Notes: generated by a model not told the origin, from the sequence alone. A stretch of DNA of 47,843 nt from an uncultured Acidimicrobiales bacterium (GCA_937922045.1 CAKZXA010000103.1:1-47843); one strand, 5' to 3'; positions 15,335 to 23,628 are shown, counted from the first letter of the stretch. Numbers and translations are program-made.

Positions 15335-16066
15335 ATGGAAGATGAGGCTTGGAGCATCGTTGATGCCCTACAGGACGCGCTTAGCTCGTTCCTGAACACC
15401 CTTGGGGATGCACTCCCCAAGCTCATCGGTTTCCTGTTGATCCTGTTCATCGGTTGGTTTGTCGCCAAGTTCGTCGCCCGCATTGTCGGGCGGCTGTTCA
15501 AGGCCGTCAATATCGACCGCTATCTCGATCGAGCTGGAATCGGCGGTCCTCTTGAAAGGGCCGGTTATGCAGACAGTGGCCGTTTCGTAACGAAGATCAT
15601 GTACTACCTAATGATGCTTTTCGTTCTGAAGGCGGCGTTTGGGTTCCTCGATATCGATGCACTCAACCAGCCGTTTGACGCACTGATCCTCTGGATCCCG
15701 AAGGCACTCGTGGCCTTGATCCTGATCGTTATCGGCGGAATCGTGGCCAATGTTGTCCGCGACCTCGTTGCCGGTATCACTGCAGGACAGAGCTACAGCA
15801 ACATGGCAACCAATGCAGCTGGACTCGGCGTTTGGATGATCTTTGGCCTCGCAGCCTTGGATCAGGCTCAGATCGCTGGCGATCTGATCGACACGCTTAC
15901 CACAACCATCCTTGCCAGCCTTGGTGCCATCTTGGTCATCAAGTACGGCGTCGGTGGCATCTGGTCAGCACGTGATCGGTTCTGGCCGAAGGTGTACGAC
16001 AGCGTTGGATCAGCAACAGCTTCGGGTGCCCCTCAGCAGGCACCAGCCCCTCAGCCCCGGGTCTAA
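15335..16066 (+). CDS. TM-helix-repeat (CmpX/MscS-related) membrane protein
   Basis: A 243-residue protein with an N-terminal amphipathic region, four to five membrane helices and two copies of the conserved TM-helix repeat: LPKLIGFLLILFIGWFVAKFVARIVGRL near residue 28 and IPKALVALILIVIGGIVANVVRDLV near residue 128. This repeat is found in CmpX and in some mechanosensitive channel proteins. No MscS beta domain follows, and the tail is Ala/Pro-rich. GGGAG lies upstream of ATG. It is divergent from the ECF sigma operon, whose last gene is also channel-like, so a shared regulon is plausible. Confidence 0.8.
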   Translation: MEDEAWSIVDALQDALSSFLNTLGDALPKLIGFLLILFIGWFVAKFVARIVGRLFKAVNIDRYLDRAGIGGPLERAGYADSGRFVTKIMYYLMMLFVLKAAFGFLDIDALNQPFDALILWIPKALVALILIVIGGIVANVVRDLVAGITAGQSYSNMATNAAGLGVWMIFGLAALDQAQIAGDLIDTLTTTILASLGAILVIKYGVGGIWSARDRFWPKVYDSVGSATASGAPQQAPAPQPRV

Positions 16067-16082
16067 GGCCCGAGAGTTGAAA

Positions 16083-16199
16083 CGGTGATTGTGGCCTAGG
16101 CGACAGGCCATGATTACCGGGCGACGACAGTTCTCCTGGGTGGGGCCCTCAGCCACCTAGGAACCGGGGCAGGCTCGTAAGGGCGATTCGAGCCTGCCC
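16083..16199 (+). ncRNA. Structured 3' region: two hairpins plus terminator
   Basis: Three strong hairpins follow the stop of the TM-helix-repeat gene. First, 16083-16119: 15 continuous base pairs including G-U pairs and a 7-base loop. Second, 16130-16164: about 13 pairs with one bulge. Third, 16167-16199: a perfect 11-bp stem ending GGGCAGGCTCG/CGAGCCTGCCC, followed by TTCTCTCTC, a plus-strand terminator. The wobble pairs argue for RNA structure, not a DNA-binding site. It could be a 3' UTR element or a small RNA. I match no known Rfam class by eye. Confidence 0.5.
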
Positions 16200-16215
16200 T
16201 TCTCTCTCAAAAAGT

Positions 16216-16367
16216 CTTCTCTTTGCCTTGGAAGCTCCTTAACCGGATGTCTTCCCTCCGCCGCAAGGCTTCGGGCGACAAAGAGAAGCGATTCTCACAA
16301 GGGCGATGTGGGCGACATATCTTTATGAGAATCGACAAGAGCCGACTCCCTCAGGGTCGGCTCTTGT
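16216..16367 (+). ncRNA. Candidate small RNA with three abutting stems
   Basis: Stem A pairs 16216-16225 (CTTCTCTTTG) with 16279-16288, with further nested pairing CCTTG/CAAGG inside. Stem B pairs 16289-16297 (CGATTCTCA) with 16326-16334. Stem C pairs 16335-16346 with 16356-16367 and is followed by AGTTTTC, like a terminator. The three stems touch with no linker, as in coaxially stacked RNAs. It sits after one complete terminator and before a convergent gene, so a second plus-strand transcript may end here. The motif GGGCGA recurs five times across 16118-16316. Confidence 0.45.
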
Positions 16368-16405
16368 AGTTTTCGGACATCGCTGCTGGCGGAGCGAAGA
16401 GGACG

Positions 16406-17341
16406 CTAGGCCAGAGCGGCGAGAGCTTCATTGACCTCGACGAGGTCGAAGACATTGTCCAGCCGGTCGAGGATCACGCCGTCGGCGGTGATGAGAAACA
16501 ACGATGGCTCGAACAACAGGCCCAATGCTTCGACGGCAGGAGCAAGACGGATAGCGGGATCGTTGAAGTCGCCACCAACTTCGTTTGGATTGGCGTAGAC
16601 CTCAACGTGCACGGCCTCCACCGGGCTGTCGTCGGGGAGGGAAGCCACCGCCTCGACCAGGGTGTCAACCACCGGACCGCAGTAAGCGGTCTGGCAGAAG
16701 GCCGGTGTGGCTATGAGGAGGGCAAAGGGCCGACCGGTCTCGAGCAGGGTGGCCGTATCGTGCTCATGCAGCGGGCAGGGTTCGAACCGGGTGCAGAGCT
16801 GGTCGACGCCGTCAGGTTTGGCGAAGGTCGGTGTGGTAAGTGCGGGAAACCGATCACCAGCGAGCGGAACGGTGATGTCGCTTGGATCGAAGGCCTGGAT
16901 TGGCACCGACGCAGTCTGGCCGTCGACGACGAGTTCGAGGTCGTAGATACCCGGATCGGGCAGTGTGGTACGGAGCGGGTAGTAGCGTTGCACATCGCTG
17001 TGCTGGTGATCGGGGCTCGACCCCTCGACATGGTCATGGTTGATGATGTGACCAACCATCTCGGCTCGATCGATCTCAACACCCTTGTTCAGCACCCGGA
17101 GTAGAACGGGCTGGTCGTCGGCGATCGACACCGAGGTCGCCGTGGTGACCAAGCCGAGCGGGATACGTTGAGGCCGACCTGCGGCCAAGACGCGGTCGGG
17201 TGAGCCGAGCGGAACAAGGAGAGGCGGGTCGAGCTTGGCGCCGACGCCCAACCGTGAACAGCTGCTCATGGCCGCTGCCGTCCCGACCATCGTCGCTGAA
17301 GCGGCGAGAAAACGGCGACGGCTGATGGCTCCTGCGGTCAT
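16406..17341 (-). CDS. Tat-exported thioredoxin-like protein
   Basis: A 311-residue protein with a twin-arginine signal (SRRRFLAASATMVG), followed by AAMSSC, which could be a lipobox with C28. The middle has a beta-rich region with several His residues (HIINHDHVEGSSPDHQHSD). The C-terminal third looks like a thioredoxin fold with C-x4-C (TPAFCQTAYCGPVVD) and an LFLITADGVI strand. The Cys spacing differs from CxxC thioredoxins and suggests metal handling or a SCO/peroxiredoxin-like role (inference). TAGCGT lies eight bases before ATG. It is divergent from the 2Fe-2S fusion gene, 43 bp apart. Confidence 0.78.
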   Translation of the reverse strand: MTAGAISRRRFLAASATMVGTAAAMSSCSRLGVGAKLDPPLLVPLGSPDRVLAAGRPQRIPLGLVTTATSVSIADDQPVLLRVLNKGVEIDRAEMVGHIINHDHVEGSSPDHQHSDVQRYYPLRTTLPDPGIYDLELVVDGQTASVPIQAFDPSDITVPLAGDRFPALTTPTFAKPDGVDQLCTRFEPCPLHEHDTATLLETGRPFALLIATPAFCQTAYCGPVVDTLVEAVASLPDDSPVEAVHVEVYANPNEVGGDFNDPAIRLAPAVEALGLLFEPSLFLITADGVILDRLDNVFDLVEVNEALAALA

Positions 17342-17384
17342 CAGTCCCGACGCTACCGGGGAAGGCGGCCTCTATGCTCCAACT

Positions 17385-19016
17385 GTGTCAGATGTACCTG
17401 TGCCCGCTTCCACCCGACAGACGAGCCTTGAGCTCACGGTGAACGGAACGCCGGTCTCGATCGCCGATCGAGCCCAGTCGTTGATGTCACTTTTGCGCGA
17501 AGACCTTCAACTGCGCTCGGTGAAAGATGGCTGTAGCCCGCAAGGCCAGTGTGGATGCTGCACCGTACTGGTCGATGGCAAGCCTCGGGTGGCCTGCGTG
17601 ACGCCGGCCCGGCGCGTGCGCGGTAGGCACATCACCACCATTGAAGGACTCGATGAATCGACTCGCTCGGCCTGGGGTGATGCGTTCTGTGCAGCCGGTG
17701 CCAGTCAGTGTGGCTTTTGTACCCCCGGTATCGTCATGCGGCTTCAGAGTCTGAGCGGCCCCGATGATCCCGCCGACACCGAACCTGCCGGCGGCGCAGC
17801 TCGGAGCGAGCAGGTTGACCAGGCGCTGCTGGCGCATCTTTGTCGATGCACAGGCTGGCAAACCATTCATGAAGCGTGGGATCTCGTGCGCCGCGGCGAG
17901 GCTTCGCCGGAGGGCCGCGACCTCGATGCCGCCGGACGACGGGCGACGCTCGAAGGCCGAGCGAACCAGCGGGTTGCGCCAGAGATAGCCCTCGGGCATG
18001 GTGGATTCGTCGCCGACACAGCGCCTGAGTATGCGCTCATCGCTCTGGCCGACGCCGACGGCAACTGGCAGGTGAGCGAAAGTCTCGACGAGGCCCGAGC
18101 GATGGCCGGGAAAGTCCAAGGCCGCCGTACCACCATCAGCCACGGCTGGCCGCTCAACCTGCCCGAGGGAAGGTGGGCCACGACCCTTCGAACCACCTGG
18201 GTCGAGCCCGGCTATGTCGAGCCCGATGCGGCCTGGTGTGAACCTGGCGCTGAGCCGGTTGCAGCAGCCGCCAACGGTGGAGCCTTTGGGGCAAAGAATG
18301 CGTCGAACGAATTCAGCATCGAGCTGGCCCGGGTTTCCCGAGAGCTGGCCGATAAGCATGGGCGAGCGGTGCTTGTGCTTGCCTCACGTGAGGACGTTAC
18401 TCGCAGGGGAGCGAAGCGCCCACCGGTGGCTGGCGGTATGAACGCCGATGGCTCGGGCGTGCTGCGAGTGGTGCGAACCCCGGGGATAGCCGACATCATC
18501 GCGGCCGTCGCCCCCGGACTCACCGTTGAGGAGGTCGACGTGGCCGGGCCGCCGACCTCGAGCTTGGTACGTGCCGCAGGCTGGGCCGAAGCGCTCGTGC
18601 TCGCAGCTGGTGCCACCGGCGTCGTGGGCCAGGCTGGGATGGTTGAGGCCCCGAACGGGTCCCGCGCCACCGCCACGATCAACCTCGACAACCCAGCCCA
18701 GCCCGTCATCTCGATTCATGTGGCCTGCGGAGACCCGCTCGACGAGATCGTCGTCCGCTCCTACTGCATCGGCGCCGCCCACATGGCCTGGTCGTGGCTT
18801 ACCAGCGAGGCCCTCACCGTCGACGCAGAGGGTGTTGTGCACGACTTGACGGTTCGTAGTTTCGGCATTCTGCGAGCGGTTGATACGCCGCTTATCGAGG
18901 TTGCGATCGAAGCGTCTGACAATGAACCCGTCAACGGTTCCGACGTCGTTTTCGCCGCTGTGGCCGCCTCGGGCTGGCTGGCGCGAGGTTGTCCACCCGA
19001 TCTACCAGCCGGTTAA
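17385..19016 (+). CDS. 2Fe-2S protein fused to a xanthine-dehydrogenase-like domain
   Basis: A 543-residue protein. Residues 1-150 are a complete small subunit of molybdenum hydroxylases: plant-type 2Fe-2S cysteines (GCSPQGQCGCC plus a later C) and the helical 2Fe-2S pair (SQCGFCTPG, HLCRCTGW). The remainder matches pieces of the molybdopterin subunit (AAANGGAFGAKN, REDVTRRGAKRPP, HMAWSWLTSEALTVDAEG) but is only about 370 residues, and the catalytic Gly-Val-Gly-Glu near the end is missing. It is therefore likely an electron carrier or a remodelled subunit. GTG 17385 is chosen because TATGCT lies six bases upstream. RidA follows after nine bases. Confidence 0.78.
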   Translation: MSDVPVPASTRQTSLELTVNGTPVSIADRAQSLMSLLREDLQLRSVKDGCSPQGQCGCCTVLVDGKPRVACVTPARRVRGRHITTIEGLDESTRSAWGDAFCAAGASQCGFCTPGIVMRLQSLSGPDDPADTEPAGGAARSEQVDQALLAHLCRCTGWQTIHEAWDLVRRGEASPEGRDLDAAGRRATLEGRANQRVAPEIALGHGGFVADTAPEYALIALADADGNWQVSESLDEARAMAGKVQGRRTTISHGWPLNLPEGRWATTLRTTWVEPGYVEPDAAWCEPGAEPVAAAANGGAFGAKNASNEFSIELARVSRELADKHGRAVLVLASREDVTRRGAKRPPVAGGMNADGSGVLRVVRTPGIADIIAAVAPGLTVEEVDVAGPPTSSLVRAAGWAEALVLAAGATGVVGQAGMVEAPNGSRATATINLDNPAQPVISIHVACGDPLDEIVVRSYCIGAAHMAWSWLTSEALTVDAEGVVHDLTVRSFGILRAVDTPLIEVAIEASDNEPVNGSDVVFAAVAASGWLARGCPPDLPAG

Positions 19017-19025
19017 GCTGGCGCC

Positions 19026-19373
19026 ATGAGCAAACCCGTAGGTCCCTACACCCCGATCGTTAAGGCTGGCCCGTGGCTGGTAGCGTCCGGCCAGGTTGGC
19101 ATCGCCGACGGCGCCCTGGTGCCTGGAGGCATGGGGGCCGAGCTCCGTCAGGCTATGGCCAACCTGAAGGGCCTGCTCGAAAGTCAAGGTGCCTCGATGG
19201 CGGACGTGACCAAGACCACCGTCTTTCTCACCAGCATGTCCGACTATGGCGAGATGAACGAGATCTACTGTGAGCTGTTCGGCGATCATCGCCCGGCCCG
19301 CTCCGCGGTTGCGGTTGCCGAGTTGCCGATCGGCGCTGTCGTCGAAATCGAGGCCTGGTCTTACGTCGGTTAG
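19026..19373 (+). CDS. ridA: RidA-family enamine/imine deaminase
   Basis: A 115-residue protein covering one YjgF/YER057c/UK114 domain: GPYTPIVKAGPWLVASGQVG at the N-terminus, LLESQGASMADVTKTTVFLTSM in the middle, and the substrate Arg in RPARSAVAVAELPIGAVVEIEA. RidA hydrolyses reactive 2-aminoacrylate and related enamines formed by PLP enzymes. ATG 19026 has TAAGCT six bases upstream, suggesting its own leaderless transcript despite the nine-base gap from the upstream gene. Confidence 0.93.
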   Translation: MSKPVGPYTPIVKAGPWLVASGQVGIADGALVPGGMGAELRQAMANLKGLLESQGASMADVTKTTVFLTSMSDYGEMNEIYCELFGDHRPARSAVAVAELPIGAVVEIEAWSYVG

Positions 19374-19407
19374 TCGTCGGGCCGCCTTCAAGCGCTAGGA
19401 TCACCTC

Positions 19408-19566
19408 ATGGTTGGACCGATCATCATGGTCATTGCTCTCGTTGTGCTGATACCCGTCGGCTTCTTGATGAGTACGACGATTGCGGCCTGGCTGCTGGGT
19501 GCCCTGCTCAAAGACAATGCGGAGAAGACCAATGCGGGCAGCGAGCTGATCGCCACCAACCGCTGA
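19408..19566 (+). CDS. 52-residue single-pass membrane protein
   Basis: A short frame beginning MVGPIIMVIALVVLIPVGF, with one or two adjoining membrane segments (residues 2-34), then a polar tail KDNAEKTNAGSELIATNR. TAGGAT lies exactly six bases before ATG, the same arrangement as at many starts here, and there is no competing frame. Similar tiny proteins ending in GSEL-x4-NR occur widely in actinobacteria, as I recall, without known function. The short length is the main uncertainty. Confidence 0.75.
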   Translation: MVGPIIMVIALVVLIPVGFLMSTTIAAWLLGALLKDNAEKTNAGSELIATNR

Positions 19567-19612
19567 TCGTGCAGCCATGACCGTGCAGCCATGACGTTGC
19601 TACCCAACGCCG

Positions 19613-20119
19613 ATGGCTGAGACAACGACAAGGTTTCGCCCGGCCCGCATCGGAGACGAAGCCGAGATCGCTCGCATCTGGTTTGAAGGCTGGCGCGATG
19701 GCCACGTTGGGCATGTGCCGGTCGAGGTTGAACAGGAACGCTCGCTCGACTCCTTCCAAGCGCGCACACCCGGCCGCCTGGCCACTACGACCGTGGCCGA
19801 AGTGGCCAGCCTCGGCGCCGGGTTTGTGATGGCCGGTTTTGTCATGGTTGTCGATGATGAGCTGGAACAGGTCTATGTCGACCGCAACTTTCGAGGCCTA
19901 GGAGTAGCCACCGCAGTTCTGGCTGAAGGCGTGCGCCGCGTCGCTGCTGGCGGCTATTCCAGCGCCTGGTTGGCTGTGGTAGCTGGCAATGCTCGCGCCC
20001 GTCGCTTCTATGAACGCGAGGGATGGCACGATGAGGGCAACGTCGACTACGAAGCTGGCATCGCAGGCGGCGGTTCGATCGTTGTGGCCAGTCGTCGCTA
20101 CCGACGCCAGATCGTTTGA
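19613..20119 (+). CDS. GNAT-family N-acetyltransferase
   Basis: A 168-residue protein with one GNAT domain. FRPARIGDEAEIARIWFEGW forms the first helix region, and VDDELEQVYVDRNFRGLGVATAVLAE contains the acetyl-CoA pyrophosphate loop (R-x-x-G-x-G/A form). NARARRFYEREGWHDEG is the conserved C-terminal helix and strand. GNAT enzymes acetylate amines; the substrate is not predictable. TACCCA lies six bases before ATG, a weaker version of the local leaderless box. It is followed by serS with a 71-bp gap. Confidence 0.87.
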   Translation: MAETTTRFRPARIGDEAEIARIWFEGWRDGHVGHVPVEVEQERSLDSFQARTPGRLATTTVAEVASLGAGFVMAGFVMVVDDELEQVYVDRNFRGLGVATAVLAEGVRRVAAGGYSSAWLAVVAGNARARRFYEREGWHDEGNVDYEAGIAGGGSIVVASRRYRRQIV

Positions 20120-20190
20120 GCCAATGCGTCACCAGCAATTCGGCCCTAGTAGGGCCACAATCGCGTCGGGTTTCGCCTAGCGTTTAGATC

Positions 20191-21450
20191 GTGATTGATC
20201 TACGACGCCTCCGAGACGAAGAGGGCTATCGCCAAGCGGCGATTGCTAAAGGCATCGACGCGGCTCACATCGACCGTGTCCTGAAGCTCGACGAGGCCGC
20301 CCGAAAGTCGCGGACCGAGACCGAAGCGTTGCGGGCCGAGTCGAATGTGGCATCGAAGGACATAGGTCGAGCTGCACCCGAAGAGCGGGAAGCTAAGATC
20401 GCGGCCGCTGGCGAGCTCAAACAACGATTGGGCGCGGCCGAAGCCGAGCTGAGCACGGTTGAGGATGAGCTGAACGGCGCTGCCCTCGTCGTGCCGAACC
20501 CAGCTCATGAATCGGTTCCGATCGGCGATGAGGACGACTACCGGGTTGAGACCGTCGTCGGCGAACAGATACCGGCTCCTGCCTTGGACCACGGCGCCAT
20601 TGGCGAGAAGCTTGGCCTGGTCGATACTGAACGGGCGGTCCGAATGTCGGGCAGCCGGTTCGCCTACGTCATGGGCGACGCGGTTCGGCTCCAGTTCGCC
20701 CTGGTCCAGTACGCGCTGGCCAAGGTGTCAGCACACGGCTTCATTCCGGTCGTCACCCCGGTGCTGGTGAGGGAGGAGATGATGGAGCTGGCTGGCTTCT
20801 TCCCCACCGACCGCAACCAGGTCTACGCCCTCGAAGCCGATGAGCTCTACCTCATCGGTACCTCCGAGGTGGCTCTGGCTGGCATGCATCGCGGAGAACG
20901 CCTTGAGGGTGATCAGTTGCCGGTCCGATACGCCGGCTATTCGAGCTGTTTCCGCCGAGAGGCTGGAACCTACGGCAAGGACACGACGGGCCTCTTCCGC
21001 GTGCACCAGTTCGACAAGGTGGAGATGTTTGTCTACTGCCACCCGGATCGTTCATGGGAAGAGCTTGAACTTCTGCGCGAGATTCAGGAAGACATCGTGT
21101 CCGGGCTTGAGCTGCCGTATCGGGTGATTACGGTGGCCAGCGGCGATCTCGGCGCCCCGGCGGCCAAGAAGTACGACTTGGAGGTCTGGCTGCCGTCGGA
21201 GCAGCGTTACCGCGAGGTTACGTCGTGCTCGAACTACACCGACTTCTCGGCCCGTCGTATGAACACGCGCATCAAGACCGACGATGGCAACGTGCTCGCC
21301 CACACGCTTAATGGAACAGCGTGCGCTATCGGTCGAACCCTCCTGTACATTTTTGAGAACCACCAGCAAGGCGACGGAACGATTAATGTGCCTGAAGCGT
21401 TGAGGCCGTATTGCGGTCTCGATGTGATCGGTGCGGCCGAAGCCAGCTGA
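20191..21450 (+). CDS. serS: Seryl-tRNA synthetase
   Basis: A 419-residue class II synthetase. The N-terminal 110 residues form the antiparallel coiled-coil arm that reaches the long variable arm of tRNA-Ser. The catalytic core follows, with the class II motifs: motif 2 CFRREAGTYGKDTTGLFRVHQF and motif 3 LNGTACAIGRTLLYIFENHQ. It charges tRNA-Ser and also tRNA-Sec, so it supplies SelA's substrate. GTG 20191 has TAGCGT seven bases upstream and no Shine-Dalgarno. Length and motifs are complete. Confidence 0.97.
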   Translation: MIDLRRLRDEEGYRQAAIAKGIDAAHIDRVLKLDEAARKSRTETEALRAESNVASKDIGRAAPEEREAKIAAAGELKQRLGAAEAELSTVEDELNGAALVVPNPAHESVPIGDEDDYRVETVVGEQIPAPALDHGAIGEKLGLVDTERAVRMSGSRFAYVMGDAVRLQFALVQYALAKVSAHGFIPVVTPVLVREEMMELAGFFPTDRNQVYALEADELYLIGTSEVALAGMHRGERLEGDQLPVRYAGYSSCFRREAGTYGKDTTGLFRVHQFDKVEMFVYCHPDRSWEELELLREIQEDIVSGLELPYRVITVASGDLGAPAAKKYDLEVWLPSEQRYREVTSCSNYTDFSARRMNTRIKTDDGNVLAHTLNGTACAIGRTLLYIFENHQQGDGTINVPEALRPYCGLDVIGAAEAS

Positions 21451-21499
21451 TTTTCATACAGTCCTCAAATCCATAGAAGCCGACCCGACAGGAAAGACC

Positions 21500-22768
21500 A
21501 TGAGTGACGTGGGGCAACGGAGCCTTCACCAAGCCGCGGTTGAACAGTTTCAGCGAGCTGCTGATCTGATCGATCTCGATCCCAGGTATCGGGAAATTCT
21601 CACCTACCCGAAGAACGAGATCATCGTGAACTTTCCGGTGACGCTCGACGACGGGAGTTTGCAAGTCTTCACCGGCTATCGCATCCAGCACAGCAACATT
21701 CTTGGTCCCTACAAGGGCGGGCTGCGGTTCAACCCGAACGTCGACCTCGATGAGGTGCGGGCTCTGGCTGCTTGGATGACGTTCAAGACCGCCCTGGTTG
21801 GCGTGCCCTTTGGTGGAGCCAAAGGTGGCGTGACCATCGACCCTGGCGATTACTCGGAGCGTGAGATGAGGGCCGTCGTGCGGCGCTTCACCCACGCGCT
21901 CGGCTCGAACATCGGTCCCGATCACGACATTCCAGCTCCCGACATGGGCACCAACGCTCAGACCATGGACTGGGTGATGGACACCTACGCCAACATCTCA
22001 CCTCCCGGCTTCCGCCAGAGCGTGAAGGGCGTGGTCACCGGCAAGTCGGTCGAATGCGGCGGTTCGGTCGGGCGTGAAGAAGCGACCGGTCGGGGTGTGC
22101 TCTACAGCCTTCGCCATTGGTGTGGCGAGACCGAGACCCGCCTCGACGAACTTTCGATAGGCGTGCAGGGCTTCGGTAACGTCGGCAGCTTCTTCGCCGT
22201 CCAAGCGGCCGAGCAGGGATGCACGATCAAGGCTGTGGGCGACCACACCGGAACGATCATCAACAACGACGGCCTCGATGTGGTCAAGCTCTTCGATTGG
22301 GTGCGTGAGAAGGGTGGGGTCGCCGGGTTCCCGTCAGCCGACACCGCTGACACCGAAGACCTGTTCACCGCCGACATCGACGTGTTTGTTCCGGCTGCCT
22401 TGGAGAATCAGATCACCGCCGAGCGAGCTAAGGTCATGAAGGCCCACCTGGTGATCGAGGCGGCCAACGGACCCACCACCCCTGAAGGCGAGCTTGTGCT
22501 GGCTGAGCGGGGCGTGCAGGTTGTGCCCGACATTCTGGCCAACGCCGGCGGTGTCGCCGTCTCTTACTTTGAGTGGCTTCAGAACAAGTCGGCCCAGGCC
22601 TGGTCCTACGAAGAGGTGGACGAACGTCTACGCGAGCTGATGTGGCAGGCCCACGACCGCGTCGTGCAGGTACGCGACGAATTAGGCTGCAGCCGTCGAG
22701 ATGCGGCCTACATCGTTGCCCTACGCCGCATCACCAAGGTGTACGACCGGCGAGACATCTTCCCCTAG
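21500..22768 (+). CDS. gdhA: Glutamate dehydrogenase (Glu/Leu/Phe/Val family)
   Basis: A 422-residue enzyme. It carries the substrate motif GPYKGGLRFNP, the catalytic Lys region VPFGGAKGGVTIDP, and the Rossmann-fold motif GVQGFGNVGS, which marks the cofactor domain. It interconverts glutamate with 2-oxoglutarate plus ammonia. The length matches hexameric 45-kDa enzymes. ATG 21500 has AGGAAAG upstream; an earlier in-frame ATG lies inside serS and is not used. The 3' end overlaps the convergent BASS transporter by 48 bp. It fits the nitrogen theme of the region. Confidence 0.93.
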   Translation: MSDVGQRSLHQAAVEQFQRAADLIDLDPRYREILTYPKNEIIVNFPVTLDDGSLQVFTGYRIQHSNILGPYKGGLRFNPNVDLDEVRALAAWMTFKTALVGVPFGGAKGGVTIDPGDYSEREMRAVVRRFTHALGSNIGPDHDIPAPDMGTNAQTMDWVMDTYANISPPGFRQSVKGVVTGKSVECGGSVGREEATGRGVLYSLRHWCGETETRLDELSIGVQGFGNVGSFFAVQAAEQGCTIKAVGDHTGTIINNDGLDVVKLFDWVREKGGVAGFPSADTADTEDLFTADIDVFVPAALENQITAERAKVMKAHLVIEAANGPTTPEGELVLAERGVQVVPDILANAGGVAVSYFEWLQNKSAQAWSYEEVDERLRELMWQAHDRVVQVRDELGCSRRDAAYIVALRRITKVYDRRDIFP

Positions 22769-23623
22769 AGCCTTCCCGGCCGCCCCTGCCGGGCGGTGCA
22801 GAAGGCCGGCCAGGCGTTTGCCTACCAGACCGGCGAGCACCGGCAAGACGAGCATCCAGAAGGCGCAGACCAGGATCGCAACTTCCACATCGGTGTCGTC
22901 GAAGAAGTTGGCAGCCAAGAGCAAGGCCACCGAGATGTTGCGCACAGCGGTGACGGTGGCCAACCCCCGTAGAACGGGGGAAGCGGACGGCATGAACATG
23001 GGCGCAAGGAGCAAGAGCATGGCTCCAACCAGGGCGGCGTGAACGAGGGGTGAAACCTCGATCAGGGCTGAACCGCGCCCGGCGGCCAGGCCGACGACGA
23101 TGGCTGCAAGCAGCACGTTGCTGAGCAGTCGAGCCGGGTGGGCGAGGCGTCGAGCCGCTCGTGGCGCTAGATGACGGAACACCATGGCGACAACCAACGG
23201 CAGAATCTGGAAGACCAGCAGCGACGAGAACATGGGCCAGAAGAGCCCGTCGCCACCGCTGGCTCCGAGAGCTCGTGACACGGTGAGAGGGGCCGACACC
23301 AGCCCGACAACGCCGAGCAGCACCATCAGGCCGGTTGAGAAGCCAAGGTCGGCACCGCCCAGGCGGCCGAGCACCGGACCGACTGGCCCGCCGGGAGCTG
23401 CCGCCAGGAGAACCATGCCGGCCGTCCAGCCACTGCTGATGTCGAGTTGCTCGGCCAAGGCCCAGGCCCCCAAGGGGACGATGAGCAGGTTGATGGCGAT
23501 GGCCGCAGCGAACCAGCCGGCCCGGCGTGGAGCGGCGGCGAGGTCGGTGACGGTCAGCTCAAGCCCGACCGCCAGCATCATCACCACCACGAGAAGCTGT
23601 AGCGCTAGTCCTTGCATGTCCAA
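22721..23623 (-). CDS. Bile acid:sodium symporter-family (BASS) transporter
   Basis: A 300-residue membrane protein with nine to ten helices. The second helix region reads MMLAVGLELTVTDL, and the crossover region has AAPGGPVGPVLGRLGG, typical of the BASS/SBF fold. Prokaryotic members carry organic anions with sodium; the substrate here is unknown. It begins at ATG 23623 (a second ATG follows two codons later) and has a repeat-bearing leader. The 3' overlap with gdhA is convergent, so antisense effects are possible. Confidence 0.85.
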   Translation of the reverse strand: MDMQGLALQLLVVVMMLAVGLELTVTDLAAAPRRAGWFAAAIAINLLIVPLGAWALAEQLDISSGWTAGMVLLAAAPGGPVGPVLGRLGGADLGFSTGLMVLLGVVGLVSAPLTVSRALGASGGDGLFWPMFSSLLVFQILPLVVAMVFRHLAPRAARRLAHPARLLSNVLLAAIVVGLAAGRGSALIEVSPLVHAALVGAMLLLLAPMFMPSASPVLRGLATVTAVRNISVALLLAANFFDDTDVEVAILVCAFWMLVLPVLAGLVGKRLAGLLHRPAGAAGKALGEDVSPVVHLGDAA

Positions 23624-23628
23624 CTCTT

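Noticed and set aside
17487-18359. 290-codon frame opposite the 2Fe-2S fusion
   Set aside because: The plus strand holds unmistakable Fe-S cysteine motifs; the antisense product resembles nothing.
21451-21499. CCTCAAATCC considered as part of a tRNA-Sec anticodon arm
   Set aside because: No acceptor or extended variable arm can be folded around it. No tRNA-Sec was found in the window.
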